From the NCBI RefSeq assembly GCF_037975245.1, contig NC_092581.1, positions 16,123,303-16,187,302 of the forward strand: DNA of 64,000 nucleotides, given 5' to 3'. The position numbers and the translations under genes are program-made. The DNA comes from Apostichopus japonicus (lineage: Eukaryota; Echinodermata; Holothuroidea; Aspidochirotida; Stichopodidae). The notes beneath the pieces were generated by a model. The model was not told the origin of the DNA and did no database searches. It was given only the letters and a program-made list of their open reading frames with translations. Positions 46,449 through 57,300 of this stretch are shown one piece after another. Numbering within the stretch: the first letter of the stretch is position 1; each line of letters begins with the position of its first letter.

Positions 46449-49400
46449 TCAACTATTACCGATACCTTCACGCATTTTATGAATAAATTGCAGTAGGTAC
46501 ATTTGAAGTTGTACATCCAGTGGATTTGTGGTTTGGTAGAATCCTGGAACACCGGCCTTCTCCAGGGTACCCTGTTGATCACTCACGCAGTTATCCAACT
46601 CCAAAACTATCCTTTCATCCATTTTCTGAATTTCTTCTTTGCTCTTTGTTTCCAAAGCCTTTTGGAAGAAAACTCATTCCATTAAAATCATTAAAATCAG
46701 AAGGAATTTAAAAAAAAAAAAAAAACGAAAGCTGAATAAACAAATTTGTTTTAACTAAAGGAAAGATTGTTCGGTAATAGTTAGCTTGATGACTCTTATA
46801 GTAGCCCTTTGTGTTAATTTTTATACAACAGATACACTGAGTAATTGGTTACTTTGAGACATTATTCACATTACTTATTAAATATTTTATGGATTTATGG
46901 ATCAGCTTTAAATAAGGACTTTTAGTTTCTTACCTCCGTCTCTTCCTCTATTTTCTTTTTAGTTAAAGGCAGATTGTGTGGTCTTGCTATGCAAGCAGCA
47001 AGGGCATCCTCATGTTTCTTTTGAAGTTCCACTTTTTGACCTGTTTACAAACAGGCAGATGAAAATTAATAATCAATGAATAAATAGTTTATTGATCAGT
47101 TTTCCTGTCTGGTCTTTCACCAAAAGAGAGCAAAAACAACCCATAAGTCACTCAAATACTTCTGTTTCAAAAGGTGGCACTTGGCAAAACATGTTATGTT
47201 GAATACATGTTAAACAAACAGAGAAACATTTGAGAGGAACTTATCATTTATATGTTGTTGTTTTTTTTTCTTCAATTTAATCACCTTTTAAATGTCTGCA
47301 TTTTTCAGTGACTAACATCTCATATTATATAAAATTAAATAGGATTTACAAAAATTAATACCCTAACTGAGACACTACATGGTCTACTTATCTCAGTGTC
47401 ACTTTTCATGGTATGACAGACAAATGCTACACATTTGCTCATCATTGCAGAAAGACAAGAAGAGTATGCATGTTTTCACAGGCAACTCCAGATATCGGAT
47501 TTTCAGTCACATCGAAAATCAGAGCTGCAACAGTATTACCCTAGACTAGAGTACATGACTTTATTTCTGTTTTAGTAAAGGAACCATTATCCATAAATAA
47601 CAACCAATGAAAACACTAACATTGGTCAACAACTAGAAAAGCCTTGATTGAGAGTGGGATTGGGGTAACAATTTTAAAACAACATGGCTTACTTTTATGT
47701 GACTCTATTAACTTGGCTCTCTGCTCCATTAACTTTCTCTCGGTAATTTGTTGTATTTCTTGGAGATGCAGCACAATTTCAAACACTGTCTCATCCACTA
47801 AGGAATAAGCCAGGGAACTTAAGAGGCTGCATGGGATTCTTTGCTGGAATTTCCTGCATCAACCATGGAAGAAAAGAATGATACTTCTGTAAGATGCTCA
47901 GTGGACAACTAGAAAGCACCCAATCACTCCACCCAATACCCACACCATTTTGGTAAATAGACTTTAAAAAAATGCTTTCACCACAGATGTCCTTGATTGA
48001 TGAGAATGATCAAACAAATAAAGAAAGATAGTTGGGGAATGGGAACCAGAATGAAAACATTTCATGGTTCCTTGCTGCTGTTCATTAGTTCCATTCATAG
48101 GGAAATTTCTAACAAAGCCCTAATACAACAACAGTAATTTATGCTCACAAACTTTTGTTGCCAAAGTAATGCTAAGCCCTGATATCAATTGCAACACACA
48201 TCAGTGTGTGAAGACTATCTACCATTATCATCATACCAAGTTTGACGAAATTCTGACTAGTAATAGTAGCCAAGTAATTGCAATTTGGAGTATTTCACGT
48301 TTGACCCCATGACCTCATTAATATTCATGAAATGAGCACCAAAATCAACAGGGTTAATCTACTTACTATTGGCCACCCACTCACCAAGTATGGTAATGAT
48401 TGGTCATTCCCTTGTTGAGTTATTGTGCATACAAACTTTTCATAACGAAATAATGCTAGCCCCCCCCCCCCCTATAAACATGCATGATATCAATTGCAAC
48501 ACACATCAGTGTGTGGAGACTATCTACCAATATCATACCAAGTTTGACAAAATTCCAATAAATAGTAGCCAAGTTATTGCAACTTGGGAGTCTTTCACGT
48601 TTGACCTGTGACCTCATTAATATTTTTTAACTTTGACCTCCTATAACTTCGCACACGAAGGTCACACGGGGGTCAACCTATTGACATTTATGATCAGAAG
48701 GCACCTTTGACATCTGAAAATAGCATCGAAACTGTAAAAATCCCCAAAACACGAAAAGGTCACCAGAGGTCAAGTTGAGGTCAAGGGTCACCCAGATGCG
48801 GGTCGACAACTGGATTACATTGAAGCAACTCCCAACCTTAACGGACAGTTCGTTCTCAAGTTATCACAAAAATACTAGTTTGTTATCATTAATTGACCTT
48901 TGGTGACCTCGGATCACATGACCGTTAAGTTTGAAAATATTCCCCTATACCATTTGCAACTTGTCCCAAAATATCAACCGTGTCACACCTTGGAACTGAG
49001 AGTTATTGCATTAAATGTCTGAAAATTAACTTTGACCTCGTATAACTTCGCACACGAAGGTCACACGGGGGTCAACCCATTGACATTTATGATCAGAAGG
49101 TACCTTTGACATCTGAAAATAGCATCGAAACTGTAAAAATCCCCAAAACATGAAAAGGTCACCAGAGGTCAAATTGAGGTCAAGGGTCACCCAGATGCGG
49201 GTCGACAATTGGATTACATTGAAGCAACTCCCAACCCTAACGGACAATTCATTCTCAAGTTATCGCAAAAATACTAGTTTTTTATCATTAATTGACCTTT
49301 GGTGACCTCGGATCACATGACCGTTAAGTTTGAAAATATTCCCCTATACCATTTGCAACTTGTCCCAAAATATCAACTGTGTCACACCTTGGAACTGGGA

Positions 49401-50524
49401 ATTATTGCACTAAATGTCTGAAAATTTACTTTGACCTCATATAACTTCACACACAAAGGTCACCTGGGATACACCTATTGACATTTTTGATTGGTGAGAC
49501 GTGAATATAGCATCAAAACTGTAAAAATTCAAACATTTTTTTCTTTGCCCATTTTCTCACCCAAAATACTAGTTTTTTAACATTAATTGACCTTTGATGA
49601 CCTCGGATCACATGACCGTTAAGTTTGAAAATATTCCTCTATACCATTTGCAACTTGTCCCAAAATATCAACCTTGTTACACCTTGGCCCTGGGAGTTAT
49701 TGCATTAAATGTCTGAAAATTAACTTTGGCCTTGTATAACTTTACACACAAAGGTCACCCGGGTGTCAACCCATTGACATTTTTGATCGGAAGGTACCTT
49801 TGATATCCAAATCTAGCATCAAAACCAAACATTTTCTTTTTCGCCCGTTTTCTCCCAAACTAAGCACATTTTTTCTAATGTGACCTTTGACCTTTTGACC
49901 TTGGTTTCAAATGTAGTTTGATCTGCTGATTCCAAAAATCAACACGATAAGTCTGTACAGCCATCCTAACTCCGACCGAAAACTTTGACCCCTTATAAGT
50001 TCGCACACAAAGGTCACACGGGGGTCAACCTATCCATATTTATGATCGGAAGGTACCTTTGACATCTGAAAATAGCATCGAAACTGTAAAAATCCCCAAA
50101 ACATGAAAAGGTCACCAGAGGTCAAATTGAGGTCAAGGGTCACCCAGATGTGGGTCGACAATTGGATTACACTGAAGCAACTCCCAACCCTAACGGACAA
50201 TTCGTTCTCAAGTTATCGCAAAAAAACTAGTTTTTTAACATTAATTGACCTTTGGTGACCTCACATCACATGACCGTTAAGTTTCAAAATGTTTCCCTAA
50301 CCAGTTCACAACTTGTCCCAAAATATCAACCTTGTCGCACATTGGCACTGGGAGTTATTGCAGTTTTAGTATTTTGGGTTTTTGGACCATAACTGACCTT
50401 TGGTGACCTTTGTGGGCACCAAAAACAATAGGGTTCATCTACTCACTATGGGCCACCCACCCACCAAGTTTGATCATGATCAGTCCATCCCTTGTTGAGT
50501 TATCGTGCATACAAGCTTAAGCGT

Positions 50525-50556
<32 letters not shown>

Positions 50557-50776
50557 TACACACACACGCCAACCTGAATACATAGGTTCCTTTGCTTTTA
50601 GCAAGGAACCAAAAAGGCAATGTTGTAAAAAGAACAGTCAGAATGATGCAGAAACAATGTACTTACAGTGGAATTTGCCTTGACATTCCTTGTAGTTCTG
50701 TCAATAGTAAATATTGCCTAGTCTGCCTGGCTACTTTATCTGTGTCTACAATTGGAGTCGGAGTATACATGCTCAT
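46449..50776 (-). CDS. DGCR6: DGCR6 / gonadal (gdl) family protein
   Basis: Four coding exons on the minus strand: 50667-50776, 47693-47853, 46934-47040 and 46449-46658 (TGA). They total 588 nt, 195 residues, with consistent phases and GT-AG borders. The start ATG at 50774-50776 lies 28 nt inside an exon whose acceptor TTTATTACAG shows that a noncoding first exon exists upstream. Family landmarks in order: [20 protein letters not shown], then [87 protein letters not shown] and IHKMREG. The human protein (about 220 residues) has the same order. Mostly helical and coiled-coil. DGCR6 is a small conserved protein without known enzymatic activity, named for the DiGeorge region; the fly homologue is gdl. 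It is divergent to KPNA2-like at 54304. The second intron position (47854-50666) is almost filled by a repeat element. Confidence 0.93.
48066..50610 (-). mobile_element. Hairpin-ended repeat element, copy B, 2.5 kb
   Basis: The plus-strand left tip is GGTTCCTTGCTG and the right tip TAGCAAGGAACC at 50599-50610. The right 50 bp, read on the minus strand, match the left end of 24881-25678: GGTTCCTTGCTxxAAGCAAAGGAACCTATG, then TCAGGTTGGxGTGTG. A (CA)n run at 50524-50570 adjoins this end. Inside, a 305-bp tandem duplication (ATATCAATTGCAACACACAT at 48182 and 48487) precedes the long array at 48631. It lies wholly within a DGCR6 intron, ending 56 bp from an exon. Confidence 0.65.
48631..50360 (+). 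repeat. Tandem array of about 399-bp units with AGGTCA repeats
   Basis: Units start CTTTGACCTC or similar at 48631, 49030, 49429, 49724 and 49983. The first two spacings are 399 bp; later ones are shortened by internal deletion. Units 1, 2 and 5 each contain AGGTCA-4-AGGTCA-5-AGGTCA-1-GGGTCA (48757-48790, 49156-49189, 50109-50142). On the opposite strand, TGACCT pairs spaced by 4 (TGACCTTTGGTGACCT) recur in most units. The ORF at 49026-49247 is an artefact. Confidence 0.85.
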
Positions 50777-52608
50777 TGTAGTCTCTCTCTTTCTTTCTCT
50801 CTGTAATAAAGAAATAAATACTAAAATCTATTTGAATAAATGCACAGGCCTAGGCATATTGCACATGAATGATGGACAAGCCTAGGCCTACAGCAAACTT
50901 TCTGAGGATTTAAGTTTTAGCTAACTTTTCTAGCAGCATTTAAATTTGGAATTTTGTTTCTATGCTATTTCAGTATGTTATAATCGCTTAACATTACCTT
51001 GACCAACACCAATTTGTTCTGAATATCAAAGGACGACTTACTGAAGAAATTTAGTTGTGATATATATTTTAAAATCCAAGATATTCCAATTTCCAGATAT
51101 TCACCTTTAAAATATGCAAAATCTCTGAATGCTCCTTTAGGGTTATATTGAAGATGATGTCAACCTCTCAGTGTATGTAATAAGGTTTATCCATGGTTTC
51201 ATAAATTCTAATGACTCAAACATATTCTTATAAGTTATAAGTGTACATAACAAATCGAGCACCTTTGGATGACATGAATTTTTTTATCCTTGACAAATTT
51301 GTGTCACATTCCAAACATTTCATTTGACTATTTGAGTCCATAAAGCCTTATATTGCCCATTGAGTCTTGCGTTGCATATGAGAAACTGATGTAATGGTCT
51401 GCAGGGAAATATTTATTTAGTATTTTTCCATCACAAATTGCTATACATATGCACTATAGCAGATGTATAGCAGCTTTGTACACAGGAAACACAGCACTTT
51501 AAATGAGACGTAATTCTGAGACCTCAAAACTGCTACTGAAATGTGAACACTAAATAATTCCCTCATCTGTGTAATAGACTTCAAGGTCCAGTCATTTAAA
51601 TGATTATCGTCAATTGTTTAAAGGGGAATTTCTCGAAATGTGGTATATAAATTATACATCCTGGACTGATAGGAGTGGTTGTTAACAAACTACAGCAGAT
51701 CAAAATTATTTTGTGCCTAAATCATCATTTACGAAACTAGGCTAATGTTAATAACAATATTTTGCATTAAATGTAAAGATTTTACCATACCATAATCTCA
51801 TACCAAATAATATACACTAATTTAAATTTAAGTGTACACTAAGTTACTGTAGTCCTAGGCTACTATGTTATGTTACTGTGAAAGCCAGGCCAAAGAGCTC
51901 TAAAGTGAAAATAAAGATCATATACTATAAAGGCTAAGCATAATATCTGTAGCTTTTACATCGAAAAGATATGACTTTTAAAACCCAGAAGAATATTTGT
52001 AATAACACTACCTGTCACTGTTACTGTCACTAGGCCTAATAATACACTAGGTTAGAACGCCTAGCCAGTAGGCCTACTAAGGTTTAGAACTTATAAAAAT
52101 GCCAAAAATAGCTGTAAAAATTTCAAGAATGAACTTATAAGTGTTAAATTTTAGTACCTTGAGTTATGGCTTAGAAATAAACGTACAACCTGGGACCTTT
52201 TTAGACTTTAGAGAATCTGATTGATGGTTGCAATGGATAGGAATCACATTGCGTCCGTTCATAACAGAGAAAGTAGGCTATCCATAGAAATTGAACAAGT
52301 GATGCAGACGACGTCGTGGCCACGTACAAAAATCGAATTGGAAATATTTTTGCGAAAAACGAGCTTCAATTTAGAAACTCACATATTAAATTTTCTTCTG
52401 TTTCTAAAGAGTTTTCGTCTTTACTTTAAATTTCCCAATTGAAATAAAATTGCAGCTCGTTTATTCAACTTTTCTGAAATATATGCAAAGTTTCCTTTTA
52501 ATCACCTTTGACCTGTTTTCGTTTTCAACCAATCAGAATCCCTGTTGAGCTAGATATAAATTCACACACGTTATTTAAATTGTCATTTGAAATCTGCATT
52601 TAACAGTG
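50777..52608. promoter_or_regulatory. Divergent promoter region DGCR6 / KPNA2-like
   Basis: The two genes are head to head. On the KPNA2 side, a CCAAT box (AACCAATCAGA, CCAAT at 52529-52533) and a TATA-like GATATAAAT at 52553-52561 precede a donor GTAAGTA at 52609. A short noncoding exon ending at 52608 is therefore likely, with transcription starting near 52580. A CRE-like palindrome GACGACGTCGTGG lies near 52307. On the DGCR6 side the coding exon acceptor ends at about 50805 and the noncoding exon is unplaced; candidate minus-strand donors are near 51047 and 52155. TAGGCCTA-like words cluster from 50846 to 53310. Confidence 0.5.
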
Positions 52609-54227
52609 GTAAGTACCGTTATACAGTTTCAGTCTTTCCGAAATAAATCACGCATTCTCATTCCTGTAATTCCGTATATATTCTATGTAAATTTTCTGCA
52701 AAAAATATGCAGGTTCTGGCTTGATTGCTGTAGAATTTAGCTGATTATAATTAGCAAGATACTGCTTGCAAGTTGTTAAAATTTACAAAGAAGCTCTCGT
52801 CTAAGATTAACTTAGGCCTAGCCTAGGCCTAGACCCTAACACTACAGTAACAAATAACGGCTACCCGTTATTTCAGCTTTGTGCCCAACTAAATACTAAC
52901 GTCAGAACGATAAACCATCTTCGTTTTGTAAGTTACAGAGAAGAAAATTTATGTGAGGTCATTCAGCCTAGCCAGTGGATGATCAGTACGGATAAAGTTT
53001 GCAGGAATATGCTAGCCTATACTTGCTATGATACTGCCTAGGCCTAGGTGAAGTTTCTTTTTGTTGTCTAACAGTTAGAGTTTGACCATTCAGTTGATAA
53101 CAATAGGGCTATGTTAACAGTATATATATTTGTCATTCAGGCCTCCATGATGCAAGATCTATTGTAGGCTTAGGTTAAGTTAGGTATCTAGGCCCTAGGC
53201 TACATATAAAAACTAACATGTAGCCTAATTGTAAACCTTATATTACTTAACTTAAAAATTGAATTATAGTTTGTCAGATCCTTGGGAGTTCAAGGACTAC
53301 AGTATAGGCCTGGGATTGTTGAAGCAGGCTGCAGTATAGGTGATATGGGATTCTCCCAAGAAAAAATAAATAAATTTTACAAGTGTATCCTCTCATAAAG
53401 ACTGCACAGTGCCTCAGTCTTTGTCTTGGGCTCCTGTGAAAGGAAGCACTGCAAATTGTGTACAGTGTCTTATATATGTTATAGCAGACTGCATGAACAT
53501 TATGAACTCAGTTTTTACTCATTAAACCATCAGTTAGTGATACACAGTAGTAATTTAATGAAACAAACCTACCTCCTACCATTTAACAAAATTGTTAACA
53601 TGTTGAACACACCTTCCACCAGATTCACTCAATAAATTTTTAATGAACATTTCATTCGAACACTATGTAATATTTATCTAGACTAGTTCTAGTGCCAGTG
53701 GTCAACAGTGTGTAAGCGTAAGCCTGGTCTTCGATGAATTGTTTTGTTCGTATTGACTTAGTAGCATTACTTTCTCAAAACAGTTGTCGTATCATGTCAC
53801 TTAATGCACTAGATTTGGGTCCGATCTCAAATACGGGCCAGATATCTGATATTCTGGATTCAGCTGTAAATCTAGCCGGATCTGGTAAAATTGGAAATTC
53901 AACAGTTTCTTCCTGTTAAAGATTGTTGGGGTGTGTTGGTATGAATGAAATACTTATTAAAAAAACAGCTTTGTCTTGAAAGATATTGGCTGACCAGTAC
54001 AAACTACTGTAATAACAATTTGTGTACATGTCCACTTTGTAGTTGATGTAGTGACCTTTGTCTGTATGCAGTCAATAGTCTGTGCCTTATTATATCATTT
54101 CTGGTCTACATAATGATGGAGAATTATTCACTCTTGGGACAGATGTTTGAAGTCCTACAGGTGATGACTGTTTGGGCACATCATACAATCTTTTGCAAAT
54201 TGTTTTATTCTTGCTTTCTTTCTGCAG
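52609..54227 (+). other. First intron of the importin alpha gene
   Basis: Bounded by GTAAGTA at 52609 and a TTTCTTTCTGCAG acceptor ending at 54227. Contains several AGGCCTA-like words and no ORF with recognisable coding content. Confidence 0.5.
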
Positions 54228-54303
54228 AGTTCACAAATTACAAGATCTCATTCTTTGGATTTGATAAGAATTTCTCCCTACCAGTACTCTCAAATCAGTC
54301 ATC

Positions 54304-57300
54304 ATGCCAGGAGTTGAAGAAAACAGATTCAGGGCCTTCAAAAATAAAGGCAAAGATATGTCGGTGAGTCTTGTTATATTATATACACTATATCTGCAGT
54401 TTATATCCAGGTGCGGTAATTTGAGCTGATCCAGTACATGTGAAATGTTACTTGTAGTGTGACCTACTAGTGCTAATTGGTAAAGTGAAAGTATTATATT
54501 TGTACTACAGTCGAATCAGAAATGTATCAGTTTTTGACAACATTGATCCTATAAATGTACCATGTGAAGTGCATGGGAACGTTGTGGTGCCATTCAAAAT
54601 GTTTTAGAGATATTTTTTCTGCACTTTTATGATATTTTGATGTGAGCGTAATTGATCCTTTTGTCGCAAGATGTTATATTGGTAAATTGGTGAAATATTT
54701 AATGAGTGGTCAATTTATCATTTGGCTGCCAGTTGTTAAATTGATTACGTTTAACAAAAAAATCATGGTAATTTTGTTGCTAATCGTTATTAATATAGCG
54801 GAACTGAAAATTGCTAAGTCCTGTATTTACAGAAACGTCCTAACATTCATTGATGGCACCTTAATATTTCCATATTATAATTGAGCCACTTTGGTTCTCA
54901 AGGAATAAAATGTACATGATTTCACTACTTACTGCAATTATCAATACATAAAATATAAACACATGCAGAGAGGGTTTTTTTGTTTTTCCTCTTTTTGTCT
55001 CCCTCAGGAGATGCGTCGGCGGCGTCAGGACAACTCGGTGGAATTGAGGAAGGCCAAGAAAGAAGAAAACATAATGAAGAGAAGGAATGTAGCCGAAGAT
55101 GAGGAAACCGTCAGTCCATTGCAAGAAAAGAAGCAGGTAAATTAAGAACTTAAGGGAAAAAAAGGGGAAGAGTTCTTACTTTATAGGAAACCTTTACCAT
55201 GACACTCTGCTTGGCCATTCACATAAATTGTAAATAATAAAAAAAAGTTAAGAGAGAAATTTAACCCAAAGAGGTGATTAAATCATATCCTTCATCAACC
55301 CCTCACTCCTCCTTCCATGTACTACGTGGATCCTCAGCCTTTTTCTTATTCTTTTTTAGCCAACAGTGACAATGACCATTCCAGAGATATGGCAGGCAGT
55401 GAATAGTAACAATCCAGAACAGCAGCGAAAGGCTGTCCACTGCGCCAGAAAGCTCTTGTCTCGAGAGAGAGATCCACCCATCCAAACAGTTATTGACAAT
55501 GGCTTTCTGCCAAAGTTTGTGGAGTTTTTAAGTCACAATGATGAGTAAGTATTTTCTTGTCCATAAAGAGGTGTCCTGTGTCCTATGGTTCAAACTGTTT
55601 TTGAAAAGATGGAAAAGGCATCCCATGTGGGATCTTATAATTGGAGGAGGATGCCAAACTAGCGACTTGTTTAGAATTTACTCGGCTGGCTAGGTGATCT
55701 TCTCACAAAATTGTTCACAATTGTAACTGTTGAAATTGTCTTGTAATGGAAGATTATGCCAAACTAAATTAACATTATGGAGTTTTCCAAATCTACCTAA
55801 CAAGTCCCACAGTATATACATGATACATATACTATATGCACATACCATAGATAAGTATGTAATGTACACAACACATTGGTTGATCAGTAAACAAAAAGAT
55901 CTGTCCCTGCTTTCAATTAAATTGAAATTTTGTCAAAATTTCTAAACTTATGGTTTGTGTTTTAGTCTTGCTAGAGGAGTGTTTTGGATTCCTAGCTTTG
56001 TTCTCTTCAATCCGATGCTCTTGGTGCCCCAAGGAGATGTAATTAGGGTAATAAATATCTAACTTTTGCAATTTTTGTTTCTGTCAGTCCTGATATCCAG
56101 TTTGAAGCTGCCTGGGCCTTGACCAACGTTGCCTCTGGAACCAGAAAACAGACCATGGACGTTGTCGACCAGAATGCCATTCCTGCCTTTGTTAACCTTC
56201 TCTCATCGACTCATCCGAGGGTCTGCGAACAAGCAGTCTGGGCTCTTGGAAATATTGCCGGTAGGTCAAACAACTCCGCCATGCATCGTCTTTTATTGTC
56301 TTACAGGCAGTCAAAGTTCCAGCGATAATGAAAGTCTGAATCAAACAGGATTTGTTAACTTGTGAATGGTATGTATTGGGATATGAAGTGTCTGTTTGTA
56401 CATTATATACTTTTACATAAATTTGCATATCACGATGAATCCTATTCTTGGAAACCAACACCTCGAATGAATTGAGGACAAGCTCGATGGGAATTTCAGG
56501 TTGGTGGTAAATTACGGTCAATGACATTATTATGCCTGTCATCTCAAATCTCTGTCTCTATGAGTTTTTTTGTTCTATTCTCTTTAAAGGTGATGGCCCA
56601 AAACTGAGAGATCAAGTCATTAGACATGGGGTTCTCAACCCTCTCCTTGCACTGATACAACCAGCAACTCCAGTAAGTCTTGACTATCGACAACAAAACT
56701 TGTACTGAAATGTATACTTGAATACTTTAGCTCCAGTGTAGAAACCTGCTATACAGCTTTACTCTTATATAGCAATTTGACCCCGTTGTGGGGCATCTTG
56801 CGATGCGATACTGGGTAAATCATCCCAGGTGAATGTCAAATTCTCAGTGTTTTTTCTTTCTTTGTTTGTCAAGCTTAATTGTTGCAAGTACATCCCAATG
56901 TTTTACTAATGAACCTTAACTACATTTGTGAACTGATCCTATAGTAGTTCACACAATATGAATAGCTTTTTAATATAATAGGGAAGGTATAATATGTTTG
57001 TATATATTTATGCCTTGAAAATGTTACTATACAGTGTAAGGCTATAAATTTTCATATGGCCGGCCACTTAATAAAAAACTGGCTCCATTTAAAATGTAAC
57101 ATACATAATATAACATACTTACATAATGTTACATAATGTAACATACTTACATAGTGTAACTTGCTTACACAATGTTACATAATGTAACAACATACTTACA
57201 TTAATGTTACATAATGTGACATACTTGCCAAATTGGGTTTTCTCTTCCTTTCCTTTAACATACACCCCACATTTTTATTGTTTTTCTGTTTTCTGCAGAC

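Noticed and set aside
48631-50360. CRISPR-like or prokaryotic repeat array
   Set aside because: Units are about 400 bp direct repeats without short unique spacers and lie inside a spliced eukaryotic gene.
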